A stretch of DNA of 64,000 nt from Streptomyces sp. SAI-135 (GCF_029893805.1 NZ_JARXYP010000002.1:7440001-7504000); one strand, 5' to 3'. Counted from the stretch's first letter, positions 18,186 to 26,351 are shown. Notes: generated by a model not told the origin, from the sequence alone. Numbers and translations: made by a program.

Positions 18186-19103
18186 TCACGGATGGAGTAC
18201 GACCTTCCCGAGGTTGCGCCGCGCCTCGATCACCCCGTGCGCCTTCGCCGCGTCCGCCAGCGGGAACTGCCCGTGCACGACGGGCCGCAGGGTGCCGTCC
18301 AGGAACATCTCCCACAGCTCCCGTCGCCACCGCTCGTACAACTGCGGCCGTTCGCGGGCGATCCGCGCCATCTGGAAGCCGGTGACGGACTTGGCGCCGA
18401 CGAGCAGGTCGTACGCCTGGATGGTCCCGCCGCCCGAGCTGTACGCCACCAGCCGCCCGCCCGGGGCCACGGCGGCGAGCGCCGGGCCGAGCAGCTCACC
18501 GCCGACCGCGTCCAGGACGTAGTCGACGGGTTCCCCCCAACTCCCGTTCTGGTAAAGGACGGTGGCGTCGGCGCCGAGGGAGCGAACGAACTCCGCCTTG
18601 GCCGGGCCGGACACCGCGCCCACCACCCGGGAGGCGCCGCGGATCCGAGCGAGCTGCACGGCGAGGTGGCCGACCCCGCTCGCCGCCGCCGTGACCAGTG
18701 CCGTCTCTCCCGGTTCGGGCCGGGCCGCCGCCAGTGCGCCGAGCGCGACGAGCCCGCTGCGCACCAGGGCGACCGCGTCGACGGCCGAGGCGCCGTCGGG
18801 GACCGGCGAGGCCATGGACTCGTGCAGCAGCGCGAAGTCGGCGTAACCATGACCGAAGCACAGCCCCGTGACGCGGTCACCCGACCGGAAGCGGGTGACC
18901 CCGGCACCGGCGGTCACCACCTCGCCGGCGAGCTCGCCGCCGAGCGGCACGGGCTGCGCGGCCTCCGTCACCTTGCGGACGACGGGGAGCGTGACACCGA
19001 TCGCCTCACAGCGCACGAGCAGCTCGCCCGGGCCCGGCTCGGGGGCTGGCACCTCCTCCAGGAACAGCGGGCCACCCGTGGACCGGTACCGGACGCGACG
19101 CAT
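18186..19103 (-). CDS. Zinc-independent quinone oxidoreductase (MDR family)
   Basis: NAD(P)H:quinone reductase-like member of the medium-chain dehydrogenase family, 305 residues. The GroES-like N-terminal part (EEVPAPEPGPGELLVRCEAIGV) lacks the Cys/His zinc ligands, as in quinone oxidoreductases. The Rossmann part shows ALVTAAASGVGHLAVQLARI and GGRLVAYSSGGG. The ATG at 19103 has GGGAGGT upstream. It is divergent from a marR-type gene with a double operator in between, a common arrangement for stress- or quinone-responsive reductases. Substrate not known. Confidence 0.87.
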   Translation of the reverse strand: MRRVRYRSTGGPLFLEEVPAPEPGPGELLVRCEAIGVTLPVVRKVTEAAQPVPLGGELAGEVVTAGAGVTRFRSGDRVTGLCFGHGYADFALLHESMASPVPDGASAVDAVALVRSGLVALGALAAARPEPGETALVTAAASGVGHLAVQLARIRGASRVVGAVSGPAKAEFVRSLGADATVLYQNGSWGEPVDYVLDAVGGELLGPALAAVAPGGRLVAYSSGGGTIQAYDLLVGAKSVTGFQMARIARERPQLYERWRRELWEMFLDGTLRPVVHGQFPLADAAKAHGVIEARRNLGKVVLHP

Positions 19104-19123
19104 CGCACGACCTCCCGAGAATT

Positions 19124-19186
19124 CATTGGACTTCCCAACGATGACGAGGAACGACCATAGAAGGCAAGTCGTTGGGAAGTCCAATG
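19124..19186. promoter_or_regulatory. Double palindromic operator between the reductase and marR genes
   Basis: An 18-base sequence at 19124-19141 (CATTGGACTTCCCAACGA) recurs as its exact reverse complement at 19169-19186, 27 bases apart. Each copy contains TTGG-N5-CCAA, itself a small palindrome suited to a MarR dimer. The sites lie between the divergent genes, so one regulator could repress both promoters. Confidence 0.78.
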
Positions 19187-19207
19187 AAATCTGGCTAGGC
19201 TGGCCGC

Positions 19208-19645
19208 ATGGCCGAAGCACCCCTGCCCGCGATCCGCTCCCTCCCCAGCTGGCTCCTCGGACGCGCCGCCGCCCGCGGGCGGGCCCTGGTCGGTGAGGCG
19301 CTCGCCGCCGAGGGCATGAAGATGTGGCACCACGTGGTGCTCTCCGCCGTCCGCGACCTTGCCCCCGTCGCCCAGGCCGACCTCGGCCGCGCGGTGGGCC
19401 TCGACCCCAAGGACCTCGTCGGCATCCTGAACGACCTCCAGTCGGCCGCTCTCGTCCTGCGCAGGCCCGACCCCGGGGACCGCCGCAAGAACGCGGTCAC
19501 CCTCACCGGCGAGGGGGCACGGCTGCTGAAACGCTGCGAGCGGGCCGCCCGCCAGGCCAACGACGAGCTGCTCGCCCCCCTCTCCACGGACGAACGCGCC
19601 CAGTTCATGGGCCTGTTGATCCGGATCTCCGGCACGGAGGGCTGA
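19208..19645 (+). CDS. MarR-family transcriptional regulator
   Basis: MarR-type winged-helix repressor of 145 residues. MWHHVVLSAVRDLAPVAQADL and VGLDPKDLVGILNDLQSAALV form the DNA-binding helices, and RRPDPGDRRKNAVTLTGEG is the beta-wing with the family DxRxxxxxLT pattern. It is divergent from a quinone oxidoreductase gene and starts 22 bases after the second copy of a palindromic operator, so autoregulation and control of the reductase are likely. The isochorismatase-like gene follows 19 bases downstream and is probably cotranscribed. Inducer unknown. Confidence 0.9.
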   Translation: MAEAPLPAIRSLPSWLLGRAAARGRALVGEALAAEGMKMWHHVVLSAVRDLAPVAQADLGRAVGLDPKDLVGILNDLQSAALVLRRPDPGDRRKNAVTLTGEGARLLKRCERAARQANDELLAPLSTDERAQFMGLLIRISGTEG

Positions 19646-19664
19646 TGACGGATAACGTTCCGTC

Positions 19665-20192
19665 ATGACCGGACCCCTCGCGCTCGATCCCGCGCGCAGC
19701 GCCCTCGTACTCGTCGATCTGATGGACCGGATCGTCGCGCTGCCTCTGGAACCCCGCAAAGGCACCGAAGTCCTCGCCGTGGCCGAGGAGTTGGCGTCCG
19801 CTTTCCGTGCGGCCGGGGCACCCGTCGTGCTCGTGCGCGTCGAACGGCCCGGCGTCGCCGACCAGCCACCCGGCAGCGGCCTGGTGCCCGGCCTCGCCCG
19901 CCACGGCGACATCGAGATCGTGAAGCGGACCATCGGCGCCTTCCAGGGGACCGGTCTGGAGGCGCGCCTTCGCGAACTCGGGGTCACCACCCTCGTGTTC
20001 GGCGGGATCGCCACCAACCTCGGCGTCGAGTCCACCGCCCGGGCCGCCCTGGACCTCGGCCACGACCTCGTCTTCGTCGAGGACGCCATGACCGCCTTCA
20101 CCGCCGCCGAGCACGAAGCCTCGGTACGGCTCGACTTCCCGCGCCTGGGCACGGTGGTGACGGCGGACCAGGTGCGCTTCGTGGCGGGGTGA
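19665..20192 (+). CDS. Isochorismatase-like hydrolase lacking the nucleophilic Cys
   Basis: Protein of 175 residues with the isochorismatase/cysteine hydrolase fold. The Asp is in ALVLVDLMDRI and the Lys in EIVKRTIGAF. The position that holds the catalytic Cys in nicotinamidase-type members is Gly here (GIATNLGVESTARAA). True isochorismatases such as EntB and PhzD also have Gly at this place, so the protein may cleave a vinyl ether or have another non-thiol chemistry rather than an amidase one. It follows the marR gene closely and likely shares its regulation. Confidence 0.83.
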   Translation: MTGPLALDPARSALVLVDLMDRIVALPLEPRKGTEVLAVAEELASAFRAAGAPVVLVRVERPGVADQPPGSGLVPGLARHGDIEIVKRTIGAFQGTGLEARLRELGVTTLVFGGIATNLGVESTARAALDLGHDLVFVEDAMTAFTAAEHEASVRLDFPRLGTVVTADQVRFVAG

Positions 20193-20219
20193 CCGCTCGG
20201 ACCCCGGGCGGGCGAAGAC

Positions 20220-20252
20220 CTGACCGAACGGCCGGGGCGGGCAGCCGGTCAG
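20220..20252. terminator. Possible weak hairpin between convergent genes
   Basis: TGACCG with a bulge and GGC can pair with GCCGGTCA, between the isochorismatase-like gene and fdhD. The stem is interrupted and overlaps the fdhD stop, so this is tentative. Confidence 0.3.
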
Positions 20253-21097
20253 CCCCGGGCGGTCGATGCCTCCAGGGCCAGCCGGTGTTCTCCCGCGTAC
20301 ACGTTCATGGAGTGGCCGCGGAGGAAGCCGACGAGGGTGAGGCCGGTCTCGGTGGCGAGGTCGACGGCGAGGGAGGAGGGGGCCGAGACGGCGGCGAGGA
20401 GGGGGATGCCGGCCATGACGGCCTTCTGGGCGAGTTCGAAGGAGGCGCGGCCGGAGACGAGCAGGATGGTGCTGGAGAGGGGCAGGTTGCCGTTCTGGAG
20501 GGCGCGGCCGATGAGTTTGTCGACGGCGTTGTGGCGGCCGACGTCTTCGCGTATGTCGAGGAGGTCGCCGGTGGGGCTGAAGAGGGCGGCGGCGTGCAGG
20601 CCACCGGTCCGGTCGAAGACGCGTTGGGCTGCGCGGAGTTGGTCGGGGAGGGTGGCGAGGAGGTCGGGGTCGATGTGCAGGGGGGGTGTGTCGTGGAGGG
20701 GATGGTGGGTGGTGGTGCGGACGGCGTCGAGGCTGGCTTTGCCGCACAGGCCGCAGGAGCTGGTGGTGTAGACGTTGCGTTCGAGGGTGATGTCGGGGAC
20801 GGTCACGCCGGGGGCGGTCTTGACGTCGACGACGTTGTAGGTGTTGGTGCCGTCGCTGGTGGCGCCGGCGCAGTAGACGATGTTCTGCAGGTCGCTCTGC
20901 CGGGCGAGGACGCCTTCGCTGACGAGGAAACCGGCGGCGAGGGCGAAGTCGTCGCCGGGGGTGCGCATGGTGATGGCGAGGGGTTTGCCGTTGAGGCGGA
21001 TCTCGAGTGGCTCTTCGGCGACCAGGGTGTCGGGGCGGGAGGAGATGGCCCCGTCGCGGATGCGGATCACCTTGCGTCGTTCCGTGACTCGTCCCAT
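20249..21097 (-). CDS. fdhD: Formate dehydrogenase accessory sulfurtransferase FdhD
   Basis: FdhD, 282 residues. In E. coli it carries sulfur from IscS to the bis-MGD molybdenum cofactor, which formate dehydrogenase needs for activity. The essential Cys pair is present in TTSSCGLCGKASLDAV, and the family signatures REDVGRHNAVDKLIG, LLVSGRASFELAQKA, PSSLAVDLATETGLTLVGFLRG and the C-terminal MNVYAGEHRL are intact. This is the only complete fdhD in the window and would serve the formate dehydrogenase at 55.5-60.6 kb. It follows a decayed formate dehydrogenase fragment by 7 bases on the same strand. A broken copy of its 3' end lies at 40738-40868. Confidence 0.95.
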   Translation of the reverse strand: MGRVTERRKVIRIRDGAISSRPDTLVAEEPLEIRLNGKPLAITMRTPGDDFALAAGFLVSEGVLARQSDLQNIVYCAGATSDGTNTYNVVDVKTAPGVTVPDITLERNVYTTSSCGLCGKASLDAVRTTTHHPLHDTPPLHIDPDLLATLPDQLRAAQRVFDRTGGLHAAALFSPTGDLLDIREDVGRHNAVDKLIGRALQNGNLPLSSTILLVSGRASFELAQKAVMAGIPLLAAVSAPSSLAVDLATETGLTLVGFLRGHSMNVYAGEHRLALEASTARG

Positions 21098-21104
21098 ATG
21101 TGTC

Positions 21105-21347
21105 TCAGTCCCGGTTCTGTACGAGCTGGTAGCCGAAACGGCCCTTGCTGCAGAGGCTGCCGTGGGGCACCGTCCCGTCGGCCGGGGCGGTGACCTTCAC
21201 GATCTCATTGTCCTGCACATGGAGCGTGGGCCCGCAGCTCACTCCGTGACGCACACACGCTGCGGGTACGGGTCCGCGCCCCTCGTCGTCCCAGGTACCC
21301 GCCGCCCGCATGTCGAACTCCGACCTGAGGGCTCGCTGCCGAGTCAC
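21105..21347 (-). pseudogene. Fragment of formate dehydrogenase Fe-S region
   Basis: An 80-codon remnant upstream of fdhD. VQDNEIVKVTAPADGTVPHG and SLCSKGRFGYQLVQNRD match the Fe4S4-domain end of NuoG-like formate dehydrogenase proteins in Streptomyces. The usual CPYCGVGC cluster motif has become CVRHGVSC, losing one ligand, and everything upstream is missing. The GTG at 21347 has no good ribosome site. It is probably transcribed with fdhD from the promoter near 21400. Calling it non-functional is inferred from the truncation and the lost Cys. Confidence 0.7.
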
Positions 21348-21388
21348 GGGTCGCGCTCGGCATGGCGGACCACCTCCCGGAGCTCATG

Positions 21389-21416
21389 GTAGACGAGAAA
21401 TTGTCTACAGTATGGG
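21389..21416. promoter_or_regulatory. GntR-type operator between fdhD and the OFA carrier gene
   Basis: GTAGAC, eight bases, GTCTAC (21389-21408) is a perfect palindrome. The overlapping 15-mer TGTCTACAGTATGGG (21402-21416) fits the operator pattern repeated across the oxalate/formate region. It lies between the divergent fdhD fragment and the MFS gene. Confidence 0.65.
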
Positions 21417-21571
21417 TTGCGGCCGGGCAAGAGGGCGGTGCCCGAGCCGAACCCGACCCCGCTCAGGAAATCCACCGGCTCGACCGTTCGTCGCGTCCGG
21501 GATACCGCTCATCGCATACGGTCGACGTGCCGCCTTCTCAACTAACCTGATTGTTCCTACCGTTCGGGATC

Positions 21572-22906
21572 ATGAGTCCCCCTGTCGCGCCGCCGGGCTG
21601 GAGCCGCTGGCTCGTCCCCCCGGCCGCTCTCTCGGTCCATCTCTCCATCGGGCAGGCGTACGCCTGGTCCGTGTTCAAGCCGCCGCTCGAGTCCGCGCTC
21701 GGTCTCAGCGGCACGCAGAGCGCACTGCCCTTCCAGCTCGGCATCGTGATGCTCGGCCTGTCCGCCGCGTTCGGCGGCACGCTGGTGGAGCGCAACGGGC
21801 CGCGCTGGGCGATGACGGTGGCGCTCATCTGCTTCTCGTCCGGCTTCCTGCTGTCCGCGCTGGGGGCGGCCACCGAGCAGTACTGGCTGATCGTCCTCGG
21901 CTACGGCTTCGTCGGCGGCATCGGCCTCGGCATCGGCTACATCTCACCGGTGTCCACCCTGATCAAGTGGTTCCCCGACCGGCCCGGCATGGCCACCGGC
22001 ATCGCCATCATGGGCTTCGGCGGCGGCGCGCTCATCGCCTCGCCCTGGTCGGCGCAGATGCTGGAGTCCTTCGGTTCCGACAGCTCCGGGATCGCCCTCG
22101 CGTTCCTCGTGCACGGGCTGTCGTACGCCGTCTTCATGCTGCTCGGGGTCCTGCTGGTGCGCGTACCGCGCGGCGAGAAGCCGGTCGAGAACGCGCCCAG
22201 CGCCTTCGACGGCCCCCAGGTCTCGGCGCGGGGCGCGGTGCGCACGCCCCAGTTCTGGTGCCTGTGGATCGTGCTCTGCATGAACGTCACCGCGGGCATC
22301 GGCATCCTGGAGAAGGCCGCCCCGATGATCACCGACTTCTTCAAGGACACCTCGACGCCGGTCTCGGTGTCGGCAGCGGCCGGTTTCGTCGCGCTGCTGT
22401 CGGCGGCCAACATGGCCGGGCGCATCGGCTGGTCCTCGACGTCCGACCTGATCGGACGCAAGAACATCTACCGCGTCTACCTGGGCGTGGGTGCGGCGAT
22501 GTACGGGCTCATCGCGCTGTTCGGCGACTCCTCGAAGCCGCTGTTCATCCTGTGCGCGCTGGTGATCCTGTCCTTCTACGGCGGCGGTTTCGCGACGATC
22601 CCCGCCTACCTGAAGGACCTCTTCGGGACCTACCAGGTCGGCGCCATCCACGGCCGGCTGCTCACCGCCTGGTCCACGGCCGGTGTCCTCGGCCCGCTCA
22701 TCGTGAACTGGATCGCCGACCGGCAGGAGGAGGCGGGCAAGAGCGGCTCCGCCCTCTACGGGACGTCGTTCGTGATCATGATCGGGCTGCTCGTCGTCGG
22801 TTTCGTCGCCAACGAACTGGTCCGCCCCGTCAGCGCCCGCCACCACATTCCCGCACCGAGGGAGGCCGCCGATGTCACAGCCCGACAGCAGTCAGAGTCC
22901 GCCTGA
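21572..22906 (+). CDS. OFA-family MFS transporter (oxalate/formate antiporter-like)
   Basis: Twelve-helix major facilitator protein of 444 residues in the oxalate:formate antiporter (OFA) family. HLSIGQAYAWSVFKPPLE in the first helix, GGIGLGIGYISPVSTLIKWFPDRPGMATG between helices 4 and 5, and RIGWSSTSDLIGRK in the central loop are characteristic. The ATG at 21572 is preferred; a TTG 21 bases upstream is possible. A tiny membrane-protein gene overlaps its 3' end. Its neighbours are fdhD and a GntR regulator, which suggests oxalate, formate or a related dicarboxylate as substrate; OFA members also carry other organic acids. Confidence 0.88.
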   Translation: MSPPVAPPGWSRWLVPPAALSVHLSIGQAYAWSVFKPPLESALGLSGTQSALPFQLGIVMLGLSAAFGGTLVERNGPRWAMTVALICFSSGFLLSALGAATEQYWLIVLGYGFVGGIGLGIGYISPVSTLIKWFPDRPGMATGIAIMGFGGGALIASPWSAQMLESFGSDSSGIALAFLVHGLSYAVFMLLGVLLVRVPRGEKPVENAPSAFDGPQVSARGAVRTPQFWCLWIVLCMNVTAGIGILEKAAPMITDFFKDTSTPVSVSAAAGFVALLSAANMAGRIGWSSTSDLIGRKNIYRVYLGVGAAMYGLIALFGDSSKPLFILCALVILSFYGGGFATIPAYLKDLFGTYQVGAIHGRLLTAWSTAGVLGPLIVNWIADRQEEAGKSGSALYGTSFVIMIGLLVVGFVANELVRPVSARHHIPAPREAADVTARQQSESA

Positions 22907-23009
22907 CCGGCGCCCGCTCATCGCCCTGGCCTGGGTGTGGGTGGGCACACCGCTCGCCTACGGGCTCTACGAGCTCGTGCAGAAGGCCACGCAGTTGTTC
23001 ACCAAGTAA
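22872..23009 (+). CDS. MFS transporter small subunit, 45 residues
   Basis: Short gene starting at an ATG inside the 3' end of the OFA carrier gene (35 bases of overlap, different frame) and ending at TAA 23007-23009. The product has a polar start (MSQPDSSQSPPDRR) and one membrane helix (LIALAWVWVGTPLAYGLYEL), then KATQLFTK. Single-helix partners of this size follow OFA-type carriers in many actinobacteria and are annotated as MFS small subunits. GAGGGAGG lies just upstream. Translational coupling and complex formation are inferred from position. Confidence 0.75.
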   Translation: MSQPDSSQSPPDRRPLIALAWVWVGTPLAYGLYELVQKATQLFTK

Positions 23010-23156
23010 CTGTTCGGCAGGTGTTCGGGCGTCCGAAGGGGTGAGGGAAGCCGACAACTCGGGCGCCCGTTTCCTGTGGCCTTACGTGCCCTCGTACCCG
23101 TGAGTCACTGATCAGACTGGTGGATCCCGCTACCCAAGGCAACGAGGGGGACCCCC

Positions 23157-24095
23157 ATGAACGGCTCGCGGATCGCCGCAGTCGGCCACTACCAGCCCGC
23201 CAAGGTGCTCACCAACGAGGACCTGGCGGGCCTCGTCGACACCAGCGACGAGTGGATCAGGTCCCGGGTGGGCATCCGGACCCGCCACATCGCCGGTCCC
23301 GACGAGCCGGTCGACGAGCTCGCCTCGCACGCCGCCGCCAAGGCGCTGGCCGCGGCCGGGCTCACCCCCGCCGACATCGACCTGGTCCTGGTCGCCACCT
23401 CGACCGCCGTCGACCGGTCCCCGAACATGGCCGCGCGGGTCGCCGCCCGGCTCGGCATCCCCTCGCCCGCCGCCATGGACGTCAACGTGGTGTGCGCCGG
23501 CTTCACCCACGCGCTGGCCACCGCCGACCACACCGTCCGGGCCGGGGCGGCGACCCGGGCGCTGGTGATCGGCGCCGACAAGATGTCCGCGGTGACCGAC
23601 TGGAGCGACCGCACCACCTGCGTGCTCGTCGGCGACGGGGCGGGCGCGGCGGTCGTCGAAGGAGCCGAGGTGCCCGGGATCTCGCCCGTCCTGTGGGGAT
23701 CGGTGCCGGAGATGGGGCACGCCGTGCGGATCGAGGGCGAGCCGGCCCGGTTCGCCCAGGAGGGGCAGAGCGTCTACCGCTGGGCGACCACGAAGCTTCC
23801 GGCGCTTGCCCGGCAGGCCTGCGAACGCGCCGGGCTCACCCCGGCGGACCTCGCCGCGGTCGTGCTGCACCAGGCGAACCTGCGGATCATCGAGCCGCTC
23901 GCGGAGAAGATCGGCGCGGTCAACGCGGTGGTCGCCCGCGATGTGACGGAGTCCGGGAACACCTCGGCGGCGAGCATCCCGCTGGCCTTCTCCAAGCTGG
24001 TCGAGCAGGGTGCGATCGCCACCGCGGACCCGGTGCTGCTCTTCGGGTTCGGCGGCAACCTGTCCTACGCCGGTCAGGTGGTCCGCTGCCCCTGA
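23157..24095 (+). CDS. Beta-ketoacyl-ACP synthase III-like protein
   Basis: KASIII (FabH-like) condensing enzyme of 312 residues. The Cys-His-Asn triad is intact: VNVVCAGFTHAL (Cys about 112), VVLHQANLRIIEP (His) and VTESGNTSAASIPLAF (Asn). TSDEWIRSRVGIRTRHIA and FGFGGNLSYAGQVV are also typical. It should join an acyl-CoA starter with malonyl-ACP or a similar extender. No other fatty acid or polyketide gene is nearby; it sits between an OFA carrier and a GntR gene of the formate/oxalate block, so its physiological starter is unclear. AACGAGGGGG precedes the ATG. Confidence 0.88.
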   Translation: MNGSRIAAVGHYQPAKVLTNEDLAGLVDTSDEWIRSRVGIRTRHIAGPDEPVDELASHAAAKALAAAGLTPADIDLVLVATSTAVDRSPNMAARVAARLGIPSPAAMDVNVVCAGFTHALATADHTVRAGAATRALVIGADKMSAVTDWSDRTTCVLVGDGAGAAVVEGAEVPGISPVLWGSVPEMGHAVRIEGEPARFAQEGQSVYRWATTKLPALARQACERAGLTPADLAAVVLHQANLRIIEPLAEKIGAVNAVVARDVTESGNTSAASIPLAFSKLVEQGAIATADPVLLFGFGGNLSYAGQVVRCP

Positions 24096-24144
24096 CGGAA
24101 CGGATGTGATGAGACCGACGCCCGCTTTACCTGTCCCGTTGACG

Positions 24145-24161
24145 CCGTAGACTGTAGACAA
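24145..24161. promoter_or_regulatory. GntR-type operator upstream of gntR copy 1
   Basis: GTAGACTGTAGACA on the top strand (tandem GTAGAC at 24147 and 24154) reads TGTCTACAGTCTAC on the other strand, matching the class of sites at 21402 and 42682. Its position 42 bases before the regulator start suggests autoregulation. Confidence 0.55.
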
Positions 24162-24202
24162 AACGCAATGGACATGTCCGCCTGTCGAGGAGGGGGACCG
24201 CG

Positions 24203-24880
24203 ATGTTGTCGACAGGACTGCCGCAGGGATCCGTGCCGAAACTCGAACGTCCCGGTCCGTTGCGGGATCGCGTCTACGAAGCCTTGCTTGAGTTGATCAC
24301 GACGCGTGCTCTTCAGCCTGGTCAGCATCTGGTGGAGAGTGAGCTGGCGGGTCATCTGGGGGTGTCGAGGCAGCCGGTGCGGGAGGCTTTGCAGCGGTTG
24401 AACACCGAGGGGTGGGTGGATCTGCGTCCGGCGCAGGGTGCGTTCGTGCATGAGCCGACCGACGAGGAGGCCGATCAGCTGCTGACTGTGCGGACGTTGC
24501 TGGAGGCGGAGGCGGCAAGGTTGGCGGCTGTGAACGCGGGCAGTGCCGGTGTTGCCGCGCTGGAGGATCTGTGTGCGCAGGGGGAGAGGGCGGTGGCCGC
24601 GGACGACGTGGATGCCGCGGTGGCCCTGAACGCGCGACTGCATGCGAAGGTCATGGAGCTGGCGGGCAATGCGGTGCTGGCGGAGCTGGCGGGGCAGGTG
24701 GATCGTCGGGTGCGCTGGTACTACACGCCGATCGCCCGGCAGCGGGGTCACCAGTCCTGGATCGAGCACCGTGAACTGATCGCCGCGATCGCCGACCGCG
24801 ACCAGGGGCGCGCCACGAAGTTGATGCGGGAGCACACGGAACACACCCGGACGTCGTATCACGCGCGTCAGCGGTCGTAG
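24203..24880 (+). CDS. GntR-family regulator (FCD type), copy 1
   Basis: GntR/FadR-subfamily regulator of 225 residues. The winged HTH is in residues 15-80 (ITTRALQPGQHLVESELAGH, then LGVSRQPVREALQRL), followed by an all-helical FCD ligand-binding domain (ARLHAKVMELAGNAVLAELA, VRWYYTPIA) that usually binds an organic acid, often with a metal. Bases 24285-24774 are identical to 42944-43433 in a second gntR gene; outside that block the two genes differ. The shared block uses more T-ending codons (CGT, GGT, CAT, TTG) than most genes here. Likely controls the formate/oxalate genes through the TGTCTACAG-type sites. Confidence 0.9.
   Translation: MLSTGLPQGSVPKLERPGPLRDRVYEALLELITTRALQPGQHLVESELAGHLGVSRQPVREALQRLNTEGWVDLRPAQGAFVHEPTDEEADQLLTVRTLLEAEAARLAAVNAGSAGVAALEDLCAQGERAVAADDVDAAVALNARLHAKVMELAGNAVLAELAGQVDRRVRWYYTPIARQRGHQSWIEHRELIAAIADRDQGRATKLMREHTEHTRTSYHARQRS
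24285..24774 (+). repeat. 490-bp perfect direct repeat, copy A (inside gntR 1)
   Basis: Base-for-base identical by eye to 42944-43433. The repeat starts at TGCTTGAGTTGATCACG and ends in GAGCACCGTGA, inside coding sequence. The copies are in the same orientation, 18,659 bases apart, flanking the sugar/EBO block. Confidence 0.95.
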
Positions 24881-25326
24881 AGGGGCGTCGGAAGCGCAGG
24901 TGAGGGGTCTGGGGCGGGTGCCGGGCTCCAGGCTTGCTGGTGGCTGTCGGTCGGGGTGCCGCGCGCTGAGGCGGGGGCGTCGAGCATGCGGGACGTCGAG
25001 CAGAAGGCAGTTCAGGCCGCTCGGGGCCCGGGCCGACCATCGCCGAGCCGGGACACAGCGCTCGTCCCCGATCCCCCTCCCTCACCCCAGGCGACCCGGC
25101 ATAGCGGGAGCTGGAGACGTCCCGGCCGTCGGAGGCACAGCGCCCGGGGCACCGGCCCCGGATCGGGCACCGGGCCCCGAGCACCGGTGATCGCCGGGCG
25201 CGGCCGGCGGCGGGCGCCGCGCGCTGGTGCGGAGGCCTCGCCGGGCGCGGTGGTTCCGTCCTGGCCGGGGAGCGCGGCGAGCGCGCGTGGGCGTCATCTC
25301 GCGCGCGGTGGCGGGCGTAGGTCATC
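24881..25326. other. Gene-free stretch between gntR 1 and the NmrA-like gene
   Basis: This stretch of 446 bases contains short, imperfect GCACCGG/CCCCG repeats near 25141-25190 but no convincing gene. Open frames here lack ribosome sites and recognisable sequence. It marks the boundary between the first formate/oxalate block and the sugar block. Confidence 0.5.
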
Positions 25327-26160
25327 TCACCGGAACGCCTCCGCGTGGTCCTCTGCCCACTGGGCGAAGGTGCGCGGTGAGCGGCCCGTGATCTGCTCCA
25401 CCGTGGGCAGCACCACCGACTCGTCCAGCGTGCCGTCCACGAAGAAACGGAAGAAGGCGTCGACGTAGGGCTTCGGCATGCCGGTCGCCTCCATCTCGGC
25501 CCGTGCCTCCTCGTGCCCCAGTCCCACGGCACGCAGGCCCCGGCCGAGTGTCTCGCCGAGGATCCGGACACGATCGGCCGGCAACAGCGCCTCGGGACCG
25601 GTGACCTCGAGCACACGGCCCGCGAACCCGTCGGACAGCAGCGCGCGTTGGGCTACCTGGGCGATGTCGTAGGGGTCGATGTCGGTGGTGCGCGCGTCGG
25701 GGAACGGCACCCGGACCGTGTCACCCGCGCGGATCTGGTCCGCGAGCCGCAGCGCGTTGGTCATGAAGCTCGTCGGGCGGACGAACGTCCAGTCGAGCCC
25801 CGACGCGCGCACCGCGTCCTCCGCGGCGAGCAGATACCCGGCGACCGCGTTGTCCCGGTCGCCGGTGCCCGCCGACAGTCCGGAGAGCAGCACCACGCGC
25901 CGCACACCGGCGGCTCGCGCGTCCGCGAGGATCTGCCGCTGCCCGCCGTATCCGGGCATCAGGAACAGCCCGCGTACGCCGTCCAGCGCGTCCCGCACGG
26001 TCTCGGGCCGGTTCAGATCTCCCGCCACGGCCGTCACCCCCGCCGGCAACCCCTCGCTCCGCCCGGCCCGGCTGACCGCCCGTACCCGCTCACCGGACGC
26101 CGCCAGCGCCCGCACGAGTTCGGCGCCCACATTGCCCGTCGCACCCGTCACCACGAACAT
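25327..26160 (-). CDS. NmrA-like NAD(P)-binding protein
   Basis: Atypical SDR/NmrA-family protein of 277 residues. MFVVTGATGNVGAELVRALA is the Rossmann opening with the GxxGxxG pattern; RAVSRAGRSEGLPAGV, VRGLFLMPGY and VVLLSGLSAGTG follow. These proteins bind NADP and act as oxidoreductases, quinone reductases or redox sensors; the catalytic Tyr-x3-Lys is not evident, so a sensor or isomerase role is possible. The ATG at 26160 has GGAGGGGGAG upstream. It is divergent from the ROK gene, probably by chance. Confidence 0.85.
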   Translation of the reverse strand: MFVVTGATGNVGAELVRALAASGERVRAVSRAGRSEGLPAGVTAVAGDLNRPETVRDALDGVRGLFLMPGYGGQRQILADARAAGVRRVVLLSGLSAGTGDRDNAVAGYLLAAEDAVRASGLDWTFVRPTSFMTNALRLADQIRAGDTVRVPFPDARTTDIDPYDIAQVAQRALLSDGFAGRVLEVTGPEALLPADRVRILGETLGRGLRAVGLGHEEARAEMEATGMPKPYVDAFFRFFVDGTLDESVVLPTVEQITGRSPRTFAQWAEDHAEAFR

Positions 26161-26238
26161 GTGCTCCCCCTCCGTCGGCCCTATCCTGCGGGGGCACACG
26201 TCGGGACACCAGAGGCAGGCACGTCTTTGTCCTGCGAG

Positions 26239-26278
26239 TGGGAAAAGTGGGCATCAATCTGCGCACAGCTTCTTCCCA
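26239..26278. promoter_or_regulatory. Candidate inverted repeat upstream of the ROK gene
   Basis: TGGGAA at 26239-26244 and TTCCCA at 26273-26278 flank 28 bases, with partial extension of both arms (TGGGAAAAG and CTTCTTCCCA). It lies about 75 bases before the ROK start and could be its operator; modest evidence. Confidence 0.35.
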
Positions 26279-26351
26279 GGTGCGACAACCGCTGCTACGT
26301 TCCCCTCGAAAGCCCGGCAGACCGGTGGCCGAAAGAGGCGGGGAGGGGCTC

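Noticed and set aside
24956..25468. A 170-codon frame on the plus strand after gntR 1
   Set aside because: Arg/Pro/Gly-rich, no ribosome site, partly antisense to the NmrA-like gene, no recognisable motif.
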